Assembly: GCA_947496465.1 (NCBI GenBank)
Contig: CANMCX010000001.1
Coordinates: 496,001 to 560,000, forward strand
Direction: 5' to 3'
Length of the DNA: 64,000 nucleotides
Source: Marinifilum_A sediminis
GTDB lineage: Bacteria > Bacteroidota > Bacteroidia > Bacteroidales > Marinifilaceae
Shown: positions 52,682 through 60,658 of the stretch, one piece after another
Position numbering within the stretch: position 1 is the stretch's first letter
Layout of the letters: the number at the start of each line of letters is the position of its first letter
Notes under the pieces: generated by a model
Databases searched by the model: none
The model's input: the letters and a program-made list of their open reading frames with translations, nothing else
What the model was told of the DNA's origin: nothing
Program-made: the position numbers and the translations under genes

Positions 52682-54067
52682 ATGAGTCCAAAAGGAATCA
52701 GTCTATTCAATCTTAACAATCAAATCAAAAACATTTTAAATGATGCTTTCGATTCTGAGATTTGGATTGTTGCGGAAATAAGTGAACTTAGATACAATCA
52801 GAATGGACATTGCTATTTGGAGCTAATTGAAAAGGATGAAGATTCGGATCAGATACTAGCCAAAGCGAGAGCTACAATTTGGTCCTACACATTTAGAATG
52901 CTTAAACCTTATTTTGAAACCAGCACCGGACAGAGATTTTCTTCGGGCATTAAGGTTTTGGTGAAGGTTAAAATCGAGTTTCAGGAAATTTACGGCTACA
53001 CACTAAATATTAAGGATATTGATCCAAGCTACACTCTTGGTGACATTGCAAGAAAACGAAAAGAGATTTTAGCTCGCTTGGAACAAGAAGGCGTGTTAGA
53101 AATGAATAAGGAGATTGCTTTTCCGGAAATCCCAAAAACAATTGCAGTAATTTCCTCGCCAACAGCAGCTGGTTACGAAGATTTCACAGATCAATTGGAA
53201 AATAACACCTCAGACTATTTCTTTCACTACAAGCTTTTTCCAGCAATTATGCAAGGAAATAAAGCTGAAGAATCGATTATTGAAGCACTGGACAAAATTA
53301 ATGAATATGAACACCTGTTTGATGCAGTAGTAATTATTCGTGGTGGTGGATCGCAAGCCGATTTAAATTGTTTTGATAATTATTGGTTGGCTTTTAATAT
53401 TGCTCAGTTTCCCTTGCCTGTGATATCAGGGATTGGACACGAACGAGATGAAACTATAGTTGATATTGTAGCAAATGTTAGGGTAAAAACGCCAACTGCA
53501 GCTGCAGAATTTTTAATCGATTGCTTTGATGAACGTCAGGCATATCATGAAAATTTGCAGGATGAATTTCTGGCATCGATAAATGAAATTTTACTTAGTG
53601 CATCTGAAAACTTACACTATTTAAGCAACCAATTTTCTCCCAATGTCAAGAGAATTTTAGAACGTAAATCGAATCAATTGCTACTAGCGAATGAAAAACT
53701 ATTGAGTTCTACCAAGCAACTAACAAAAGGTCAGGATTATCGTTTGCAAAAATTCACCAACAAGCTACAATTTGCTAGCGAACAGCAATTGAGTTTGGAA
53801 AATCAGAAAGTGGATAACTTAAAGAGCAAAATTGGTATTCGAGTGGGAAGATTATTGGAAAATCAAGAACATCAAATATCACTGTTCCAGCAATCTGTTA
53901 AATATCTAAATCCTGAGAATATCTTGCAAAAAGGTTATACCTTGAGTTTGAAAAATGGTAAAATCATTAAGGATATTAAATCAATTTCGGAAAAAGATAT
54001 CATTGAAACCAGGTTTAAAGATGGTTCCATAGAGAGTGAAGTAGTAAAGATTAAATCAAAAAAATAA
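52682..54067 (+). CDS. xseA: Exodeoxyribonuclease VII large subunit
   Basis: Catalytic subunit of ExoVII, which degrades single-stranded DNA in both directions during repair. The 461-residue protein has an N-terminal OB fold (SLFNLNNQIKNILNDAFDSEIWIVAEISELRYNQNGHCYLELIEKD), the nuclease core with IAVISSPTAAGYEDF, VVIIRGGGSQADLNCFDNYWLA and GIGHERDETIVDIVANVRVKTPTAAAEFLI, then long coiled coils and the C-terminal NPENILQKGYTLSLKNGK. It is followed 8 bases later by xseB. Confidence 0.95.
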   Translation: MSPKGISLFNLNNQIKNILNDAFDSEIWIVAEISELRYNQNGHCYLELIEKDEDSDQILAKARATIWSYTFRMLKPYFETSTGQRFSSGIKVLVKVKIEFQEIYGYTLNIKDIDPSYTLGDIARKRKEILARLEQEGVLEMNKEIAFPEIPKTIAVISSPTAAGYEDFTDQLENNTSDYFFHYKLFPAIMQGNKAEESIIEALDKINEYEHLFDAVVIIRGGGSQADLNCFDNYWLAFNIAQFPLPVISGIGHERDETIVDIVANVRVKTPTAAAEFLIDCFDERQAYHENLQDEFLASINEILLSASENLHYLSNQFSPNVKRILERKSNQLLLANEKLLSSTKQLTKGQDYRLQKFTNKLQFASEQQLSLENQKVDNLKSKIGIRVGRLLENQEHQISLFQQSVKYLNPENILQKGYTLSLKNGKIIKDIKSISEKDIIETRFKDGSIESEVVKIKSKK

Positions 54068-54075
54068 ACACGAAA

Positions 54076-54276
54076 ATGGCAAAAAAGAAAATCAGCTATA
54101 AAGACGCAATTAACGAAATAGAAGAAACCATTGCACTTATCGAAAATGAAGAATTGGATGTGGATGATTTATCTGAAAAGGTAAAACGTGTTTCGGAATT
54201 ATTGGTAATTTGCAAAACAAAACTTACCAATACAGAAAAAGAAGTTGAGAAAATCTTAACTGAAATGGATGAATAA
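54076..54276 (+). CDS. xseB: Exodeoxyribonuclease VII small subunit
   Basis: A 66-residue helical protein (SYKDAINEIEETIALIENEELDVDDLSEKVKRVSELLVICKTKL) matching XseB, which wraps the coiled coil of XseA to form the ExoVII complex. Normal length. Its position directly after xseA confirms the call. It overlaps dacB by 8 bases (ATGAATAA), suggesting translational coupling. Confidence 0.93.
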   Translation: MAKKKISYKDAINEIEETIALIENEELDVDDLSEKVKRVSELLVICKTKLTNTEKEVEKILTEMDE

Positions 54277-55690
54277 ACTATTTCTCATATTGGTTTTTAT
54301 CTGCTTCGGAATTTCGTGTTCGTCTCAAAAATCAAATTCGAACAAAATTCAGAATATTTTAAACGAATTTGCTACTGATTCTTGCTTTAAAGCTGCCAGC
54401 ATTGGTATTGTAATCGCCAACACTGAGGACGAATCAGAACTGGCTTCCTTAAACAGGAATATGGTTCTCACACCTGCCTCATCGCAAAAATTAATTACTA
54501 CAGCCACAGCACTTGAAGTCTTAAGTAATGATTTTCGTTTTAAAACCAGCATTGTTACGGATGGTACAATTGAATCTGGAATTGTAAAAGGCAACTTAAT
54601 AGTGAAAGGATTTGGTGATCCTAGTTTGAATTCGAAATATTTTAAGGAAAGACAAGATGTGTGCAAAACCATTGTACAGAAACTAAGAAAGCGTAAGATT
54701 AGAAAAATTCAAGGCAAAATAATCGTCGACACGGATTATTTTCAATCGAGCATTCCATCCACCTGGATATGGGAAGACATCGGAAATTACTATGGTGCAG
54801 TTCCTCATTCTTTAAGTTACAAGGATAACATGTATACCCTGTTTTTTAATTCAGGAAAGGCAGGTAGTCCTACCAAAATAGATAGAATTGTTCCGGAAAA
54901 AACTGGTTTGAAGTTTGAAAATGAAGTGGTAAGTTCCACCATAAACCGAGACTTGGCTTATATTTTTGGTGGCAATACCAATACTCAAAGAAGAATTGAA
55001 GGAAGTATTCCTCAGAACCGACAGAAATTTGCTGTTAAAGGAGCACTTCAATCGCCCGAAATATCTTTTTTACACGATTTAAAGCATGAATTGAGTACAT
55101 CAAATATTCTTGTGAACAATTCTGAAATTAAAGCCTTAAAACGAAGAGAATTGTTTTCTATTCATTCTCCAAAGCTTGAGGAAATTGTTTACTGGACAAA
55201 TCAAAAAAGTGTAAATCTTTTTGCCGATCACCTGCTTTTTGAAATAGCAAAACAAAAGAATGAAAAAGCAAATTGGAAAAATGGTGTAAATGCCATCAAA
55301 GATTTTTGGAACGAACACGGCATTAAATCTAACTATCAATCCTTATACGATGGTAGTGGATTGTCTCATTTTAACGCCATTTCTGCTAGCTATTTCAATC
55401 AAATTCTTCTTTACATGCATAGTAGCGCTAACCAAGAGGCATTTTTATCTTCTTTACCTATTGCAGGTAAATCGGGCACATTAAAATCATTTGGGAAAAA
55501 CACGGCTATAGAATTGAATTGGAAAGCAAAAACAGGGTCTATGACTGGTATTAGAAGTTATTGCGGGTATTTAAAAAACTCAAAAGGAGAAGTTTATACC
55601 GTAAGTATCCTACTCAACAACTACAACTGCTCTAACTCTAAATTAAATAATAAAGTACTAAACCTTTTAATTAAAGTATATAATTCTTAA
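54269..55690 (+). CDS. dacB: D-alanyl-D-alanine carboxypeptidase/endopeptidase (PBP4 type)
   Basis: A 473-residue class C penicillin-binding protein of the S13/PBP4 family that trims or cleaves cross-linked peptidoglycan. The signal ends in FGISCSSQKS with a lipobox Cys, so it is likely a lipoprotein. The active-site motifs are TPASSQKLITT (SxxK with the nucleophilic Ser), KSVNLFADHLL (SxN) and AKTGSMTGIRSYCGY (KTG). The long insertion between the first two motifs, typical of this family, is present. It overlaps the end of xseB and likely shares its transcript. Confidence 0.93.
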   Translation: MNKLFLILVFICFGISCSSQKSNSNKIQNILNEFATDSCFKAASIGIVIANTEDESELASLNRNMVLTPASSQKLITTATALEVLSNDFRFKTSIVTDGTIESGIVKGNLIVKGFGDPSLNSKYFKERQDVCKTIVQKLRKRKIRKIQGKIIVDTDYFQSSIPSTWIWEDIGNYYGAVPHSLSYKDNMYTLFFNSGKAGSPTKIDRIVPEKTGLKFENEVVSSTINRDLAYIFGGNTNTQRRIEGSIPQNRQKFAVKGALQSPEISFLHDLKHELSTSNILVNNSEIKALKRRELFSIHSPKLEEIVYWTNQKSVNLFADHLLFEIAKQKNEKANWKNGVNAIKDFWNEHGIKSNYQSLYDGSGLSHFNAISASYFNQILLYMHSSANQEAFLSSLPIAGKSGTLKSFGKNTAIELNWKAKTGSMTGIRSYCGYLKNSKGEVYTVSILLNNYNCSNSKLNNKVLNLLIKVYNS

Positions 55691-55730
55691 ATTGATTTGG
55701 CAACTATTACCAAACCCAATTCAAGTGTAT

Positions 55731-57593
55731 ATGAAAATCAATCAGAGGTTTATTGTACTACTTCTCTTTTTATTTTGTTTAATATCTGCGAATGCCGATA
55801 ATCGCAAAAACATTTTAGTACTGAATTCCTATCACAACGGATTAAGCTGGACAGATTCGCTAGTAAATAGTATTAAGCACGAATTTCTAGCGGATCCTTC
55901 ATCAACTGTGTTTATTGAATACATGGATACCAAAAGGTTTTTTTCAGAACCTCACTTGGAATTGTTAAAGGAAAAATATCAGCAAAAATATGCCAATACC
56001 AAGTTCGATTTAATTATTTCTACTGATAACAATGCTTACGATTTTCTCATTAAAAACAGAGATGAAATATTTGGTATTGTTCCTGTAATTTTTTCTGGCT
56101 TAAACTCAATAATTGATCCTCCCAAAGGATATACTGGAGTTTTTGAGAATTTTAGTTTCTGTGCTACCCTAGATCTTATTGAAAGATACCATCCAAATTA
56201 TTCCGAGATTGTTGTAGTTTGCGATAAAAGTACAACAGGAATCACTCTTGCGGATGCCTTAATCACAGATATTAAACATATGGGTGAACCTATTCGATAC
56301 AGAATAATTCAGCCTAATACAATGCAAGATCTACAATTAAAACTCTCTCAGCTTAATAAAAACAGTGTGGTACTCTATTTACTTTACAATAGAGAAATAA
56401 ATGGTAACTATTACACTTATGAAGGTGGTTTTAGTGAATCGGTTCCCTATTGCAAAGTACCCATTTACTGCGTGTGGGATTTCTACATGAACCGAGGTGC
56501 AATTGGAGGATCTCTTATAACAGGTAGAATGCAAGGAAAGCAAGTTTGCAATTTGGCTAAGAAAGTTCTTTCCGGAACCTCTGTAGATGACATACAGGCT
56601 CTGAAAGCAGAATATCAATACACCTTCGATTACAATCAAATGATTGAATTCGATATCAAAAAAAGAGATCTTCCACGCAATTCGAACGTTTTAAATGTTC
56701 CCTATAGTTTTGTTCGAGAAAACAAGGAAATTGTGATCCTAACTCTAACCATTCTCATTCTTCTTACCATTGTTATTATAGTGATGACAATTAACATCCA
56801 TTTGAGAAAAATGAGGGAACAAAAAGAAAAAGTACACCTTGAAGAGATTAAGGCAAGTAACAAGAAACTGGAAAAAGCATTTCAGGTTGCAGAAGAATCC
56901 AGTAGATTAAAATCAGCCTTTCTTGCCAATATGTCGCACGAAATTAGAACCCCCATGAATGCCATACTCGGTTTTACAGAATTGCTCTCAGGAGATAATG
57001 TTGTAGATGAAAAAAGAAAAAAATACATTGCAATCATTCAAAAAAATACGAATGGTTTACTTCGTCTAATAAGTGATATTTTAGATATTTCAAAAATTGA
57101 AACCAACCAGCTTAATATCATACAGGAAAAATGTAAAATCTCTGATATTATTGATTCGGTTCAATCTAGTTACAATGCTCTGGTAGAGCAAAATGGAGAT
57201 CACAATATAAAATTTATCATTAGCCCTCCTGAAAAGACTGAAATATTAGAAATAACTACCGATAGCATTAGATTACAACAGGTGTTTACCAATCTACTTG
57301 AGAACTCGTTAAAATTCACACATATGGGCGAAATTGAGATTGGTTATCTGATAAAAGATAAACATGTAGAATTTTTTGTTCGGGATACTGGTATCGGAAT
57401 TGCTGAAGAAAAGCAAGCTATTATTTTTGATCGATTCCGACAGGCAGAACTCGATGCGAATACTCGTAAATACGGAGGAACAGGTTTAGGATTAGCCATC
57501 AGTAAAAGCTTGATGGAAATGCTAGGAGGTACAATTTACATGAAATCAAAATTAAACGTGGGGACCACATTTTACTTCACAATTCCTATATAA
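55731..57593 (+). CDS. Sensor histidine kinase with periplasmic ABC-substrate-binding-like sensor
   Basis: A 620-residue membrane kinase from the chosen ATG at 55731 (MKINQRFIVLLLFLFCLISANA signal). The extracytoplasmic region (about 24-325) resembles the ABC-type substrate-binding fold used as a sensor: KNILVLNSYHNGLSWTDSLVNSI, DLIISTDNNAYDFL, FSGLNSI. One transmembrane helix (IVILTLTILILLTIVIIVMTI) is followed by a coiled coil, the HisKA box FLANMSHEIRTPMNAILGF with the phospho-accepting His, and the ATPase domain with NLLENSLKFTH, DTGIGIAEEKQAIIFDRF and GGTGLGLAISKSLMEMLGG. No receiver or output domain is attached, and no response regulator lies nearby. Confidence 0.92.
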   Translation: MKINQRFIVLLLFLFCLISANADNRKNILVLNSYHNGLSWTDSLVNSIKHEFLADPSSTVFIEYMDTKRFFSEPHLELLKEKYQQKYANTKFDLIISTDNNAYDFLIKNRDEIFGIVPVIFSGLNSIIDPPKGYTGVFENFSFCATLDLIERYHPNYSEIVVVCDKSTTGITLADALITDIKHMGEPIRYRIIQPNTMQDLQLKLSQLNKNSVVLYLLYNREINGNYYTYEGGFSESVPYCKVPIYCVWDFYMNRGAIGGSLITGRMQGKQVCNLAKKVLSGTSVDDIQALKAEYQYTFDYNQMIEFDIKKRDLPRNSNVLNVPYSFVRENKEIVILTLTILILLTIVIIVMTINIHLRKMREQKEKVHLEEIKASNKKLEKAFQVAEESSRLKSAFLANMSHEIRTPMNAILGFTELLSGDNVVDEKRKKYIAIIQKNTNGLLRLISDILDISKIETNQLNIIQEKCKISDIIDSVQSSYNALVEQNGDHNIKFIISPPEKTEILEITTDSIRLQQVFTNLLENSLKFTHMGEIEIGYLIKDKHVEFFVRDTGIGIAEEKQAIIFDRFRQAELDANTRKYGGTGLGLAISKSLMEMLGGTIYMKSKLNVGTTFYFTIPI

Positions 57594-57597
57594 AAAC

Positions 57598-57630
57598 AAA
57601 AAATGGCGAGTCGATTGACCCGCCATTTTT
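57598..57630. terminator. Bidirectional terminator
   Basis: AAATGGCG...CGCCATTT hairpin with flanking A- and T-runs, between the convergent kinase and porin-like genes. Confidence 0.8.
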
Positions 57631-57648
57631 ATATTTTTTCATATTGGT

Positions 57649-58908
57649 TTAAAAGAAGTAGTATACTCCTAAAGAAACACGCATGTTTCCAACCCAATTT
57701 GTATTTTCAACTTCAGCTTTTTCGGTAACATCACCATAAGCTGCTGCTGTGTATTCTGTCTCTAATTCGAATTTTAGATTGTTGATTTTTTTGCAAACTC
57801 GAGGAGCTATACGATACAATTCACCAATATCTTTACCTCGGCTATAAATCAAATTTGTAGCAACAACATTATCCTCAGCACCCATGTTTTTTGAATATCC
57901 TCCAAGTAATGCATATTCCCAGCCATTTTTCTTGTATGATAACTCAGCCCATGTACCCAATACTTTAATACCGGTATAAGATGCTTCGTTACTGATTGGA
58001 TTCAATGATTTAACAGCGTATCCTCCCAACATCAATACATCAGTAAGATTTGTTCCATATGTAGTCTGTGCTTTGAAAGTAACAGGTTCGAAATTCAATT
58101 TAAAATAGCCCATTAAAGCCCAGGAAGAAATAGTTTCATCATTTTTCCACTTCAATGTATTTCCTTCAGAATCTACAGTAGTACTCTTCATTGATGGTTT
58201 TAGAGTTTTGAATTCACCACTGGCACCAAACAAGTGCTTTCCTGCATAATAATGAACCTGTCCCTGAAAAATTGGTAAACCTGCATTTCTCAAGTACTTA
58301 TTGCTTGAACCATCAGGTCCTGCACTTGTATAATCGCGCTCCGAAGCGATAGCAGCCAAAAATTTCCAATTATCCGTCTTGTGGGTTAATCTAACTTGCG
58401 GGTTACGTGCAAATGGCTTAAATGGTAAACCAGCATTGGCACCCACAGTTGCAGGAAATACTTCGGCAACAAATAAAGGCGACCATGTTTGACCAATTAA
58501 GAGAGATGTTTTTCCCCAATCTAAATTCACATAAGCATGACGCAAACGCATTCCATTTACATCCGATTCGCCATTTCCAATAAATTCAGCTTCCAATAAA
58601 CCTCTGGTTTTGGCTCCTAAAATTTCTGGTCCGGTAATTTTAGCATTTACTCTCGATTGAATAACTGCCATATTGTAAACGCCACCTTCATTTATGTCTT
58701 TTCCAGCAGCATCTAATTCTTCATTTTTAGGATAAAGAAGAATATGCCCTTCTCTAGCTGAAACCGTTTGACGAGTATCGTAAGTAAACAAAGAATGTAC
58801 ATAACCACCAAACTTAATTGAAACTGGTGATTCCTTCTTTTGTGCATTAATTTCTGGAATTCCTAAGAGGAGTACTAGTAGTAATAACAGAGTGTTTAAA
58901 TTTTTCAT
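57649..58908 (-). CDS. Porin-like outer membrane beta-barrel protein
   Basis: A 419-residue exported protein (signal LLLLLVLLLGIPEINAQ). The mature part starts SPVSIKFGGYVHSLFTYDTR and shows alternating amphipathic strands, LRHAYVNLDWGKTSLLIGQTWSPLF and a final NMRVSLGVYYFF ending in Phe, as expected of an outer membrane barrel. It resembles DcaP-like trimeric porins (the GQTWSP phrase and the N-terminal FGGYV). Substrate is unknown. The frame extends to 58989, but the likely -7 element at 58936-58943 lies inside that extension and only 58908 gives a signal peptide. Confidence 0.8.
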   Translation of the reverse strand: MKNLNTLLLLLVLLLGIPEINAQKKESPVSIKFGGYVHSLFTYDTRQTVSAREGHILLYPKNEELDAAGKDINEGGVYNMAVIQSRVNAKITGPEILGAKTRGLLEAEFIGNGESDVNGMRLRHAYVNLDWGKTSLLIGQTWSPLFVAEVFPATVGANAGLPFKPFARNPQVRLTHKTDNWKFLAAIASERDYTSAGPDGSSNKYLRNAGLPIFQGQVHYYAGKHLFGASGEFKTLKPSMKSTTVDSEGNTLKWKNDETISSWALMGYFKLNFEPVTFKAQTTYGTNLTDVLMLGGYAVKSLNPISNEASYTGIKVLGTWAELSYKKNGWEYALLGGYSKNMGAEDNVVATNLIYSRGKDIGELYRIAPRVCKKINNLKFELETEYTAAAYGDVTEKAEVENTNWVGNMRVSLGVYYFF

Positions 58909-58935
58909 TGATTTGATAGGATTTATTTTCTGCTG

Positions 58936-58943
58936 CAAATATA
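58936..58943 (-). promoter_or_regulatory. Putative -7 promoter element for porin-like gene
   Basis: Minus strand TATATTTG, 27 bases before the chosen ATG. Confidence 0.55.
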
Positions 58944-59205
58944 AACAGGATTTTTTCATATGCCAGTTGAAAATTTTATTTAAACTCAATCTCCAACAAA
59001 AAACATAATCAACTACATATCAGACTAAACACATATGCATTAAATCGTATTTATGGCTTAGTAACAACAAAAAACATTAACAAAGTTGACTGAATTTACC
59101 AATGGCAATTCCATTCGAGTTGAAAACAGATTCAATTCTTCCTTAAACAAGGGAACTGTCTCTACTTATAAGGAATAGAATAACACCTGCTTAAGATTAG
59201 ACTCC

Positions 59206-59300
59206 CTCTCTCAAGTGGGAGATAACACCTCTCTCGGGCGAGAGATGTATTACCTCTCGGTCGCGAGAACTCTTCTCTCTCGAGTGAGAGAACTAATGAA
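59206..59300. repeat. 23-bp hairpin tandem array D
   Basis: Four units whose inverted repeats begin at 59208, 59231, 59254 and 59277, an exact 23-bp spacing. Consensus is CTCTCGAGTGAGAG plus a 9-base linker. The arms CTCTC/GAGAG pair around a 4-base loop; units 2 and 4 are perfect, unit 1 has one G-U pair, and unit 3 one mismatch. The array lies between thiN and the porin-like gene, where thiN has no ordinary terminator. The rest of this 429-base gap shows only the porin promoter element. Confidence 0.85.
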
Positions 59301-59337
59301 TACACCAGCTATGAGAATGTATCATCCCTGAAGTAAC

Positions 59338-59958
59338 TTATTCATATTCCTGGAATACGATCAAAGGTCCTCCTTCAAAATCGATACGAAAGCTTTCTCC
59401 CATCGATTCATTTAGGGTTCCTTGCCACATCATCTCTATTTTTTCATTGGTTAAGGCATACCTAAGATTGGCTGTGGTAATTAAAGTCTCAGGATTTGGA
59501 GAAAACAAAGAAACTTGCTGTCGTGTAAAACTTTCGAAGTTTTTAGAGCGAGTAATTGGTGTAAATACACCATAGCTTGTAAGCATTTTAACCCTTATTT
59601 TTTTAACATACATTGGCAATAAAAAAACATTACCAATCATATGGTCATCTCTCTTTCCTGTAGCACCAATAATCACAGCTTCATTAAATCCGTGATCTAA
59701 ACACCAGTGTACAGCTTTAGTTAAATCATTATTATCCTGATTCGAGAAATGATGAATGATATCTCTATATTTCCACTTTAAATCCGGATCTAAAGAATCC
59801 AAATCACCTACAATGGCATAAGGTTCAATTTTGGCTTCCTCCAAATTATTTATTGCTCCATCGCAACAAACAATGTATTTTGACTCCTTTAATTCTTTTA
59901 AGGGAATTTCGTGAGTAGGAAAGGCTCCATTGGCAAGAATAACAGCTTTTTTTTGCAT
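59338..59958 (-). CDS. thiN: Thiamine diphosphokinase
   Basis: Transfers pyrophosphate from ATP to thiamine to give thiamine diphosphate. The 206-residue cytoplasmic protein has VILANGAFP, YIVCCDGAINNLEEAKIEPYAIVGDLDSLDPDLK with the metal-binding Asp cluster (DGA, GDLDSL) and SNQDNNDLTKAVHWCLDHG, then IIGATGKRDDHMIGNVFLL and the C-terminal beta domain. It is the last gene of a TPP-riboswitch-controlled operon after a TonB receptor and PnuT, which confirms thiamine salvage. Confidence 0.94.
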   Translation of the reverse strand: MQKKAVILANGAFPTHEIPLKELKESKYIVCCDGAINNLEEAKIEPYAIVGDLDSLDPDLKWKYRDIIHHFSNQDNNDLTKAVHWCLDHGFNEAVIIGATGKRDDHMIGNVFLLPMYVKKIRVKMLTSYGVFTPITRSKNFESFTRQQVSLFSPNPETLITTANLRYALTNEKIEMMWQGTLNESMGESFRIDFEGGPLIVFQEYE

Positions 59959-60010
59959 GCTTTAGGCTTATTTCAAGTGGTAATAAAAATGAAATGTCAT
60001 GCAAAAATAA

Positions 60011-60607
60011 TTAATTGCCTGACATAGCTTGAGAGCGAAGCATATCTTTTTTCCATTGCAGGTAACCAATGACAGCCAAAACGGTATAGAAAAAGAATAA
60101 AATGGAAGTTGGATACAATCCTTTATAAATATATAATCCTAATGAAACCGAATTAACGACTACCCAAACCAACCATTGTTCCAGAATTTTTCGTGCCAGC
60201 ATCCAAGTAGCCACAATACTTAAAGCTGTTGTAAATGCATCCCAATAAGGAACTGAACCATCGGTAAAATTGACTAAAACGTATGATATAAACACATAAA
60301 TTGCCATACTCACGCCAAAAAGTATCAGGAATAATTTACGACTTAGATGGGTAACGGGTAATTCTTTCTTACTCTGATTTGATCCGTGTGACCAAATGAT
60401 CCAACCATAAATGCTGATAAAAACATAGTAGAATTGAAGAGACATATCTGCATACAACTTGGCTACAAAAAACACATAGATATACATCACCGATGTTAAT
60501 AGTCCTACAGGCCACAACCATTTGTTTTGCTTTATTTCAAGATAGAGGAAAATTAATCCGGCAATAGTTCCGATGATTTCTATAATGTTATCTATAATCC
60601 AATCCAT
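60011..60607 (-). CDS. pnuT: PnuC-family vitamin transporter, predicted thiamine transporter PnuT
   Basis: A 198-residue inner-membrane protein of the PnuC family with about seven helices. The N-terminal WIIDNIIEIIGTIAGLIFLYLEIKQNKWLWPVGLLTSVMYIYVFF and the later YYVFISIYGWIIWSHG carry the Trp/Asn-rich vitamin-binding helices. PnuC proteins usually carry nicotinamide riboside, but placement between a TonB receptor and thiN under a TPP riboswitch identifies this member as a thiamine facilitator (PnuT). Imported thiamine would be trapped as TPP by ThiN. Confidence 0.9.
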   Translation of the reverse strand: MDWIIDNIIEIIGTIAGLIFLYLEIKQNKWLWPVGLLTSVMYIYVFFVAKLYADMSLQFYYVFISIYGWIIWSHGSNQSKKELPVTHLSRKLFLILFGVSMAIYVFISYVLVNFTDGSVPYWDAFTTALSIVATWMLARKILEQWLVWVVVNSVSLGLYIYKGLYPTSILFFFYTVLAVIGYLQWKKDMLRSQAMSGN

Positions 60608-60622
60608 ATTTTCTATTTGAAT

Positions 60623-60646
60623 AGAGACGCACTGCTGTGCGTCTCT
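60623..60646. repeat. Perfect 10-bp stem hairpin inside thiamine operon
   Basis: AGAGACGCAC-TGCT-GTGCGTCTCT. Perfect inverted repeat with a 4-base loop and no T-run on the minus strand, between the TonB receptor stop and the pnuT start. It may stabilise or process the mRNA, or be a REP-like palindrome. Confidence 0.8.
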
Positions 60647-60658
60647 AAATATTACATT

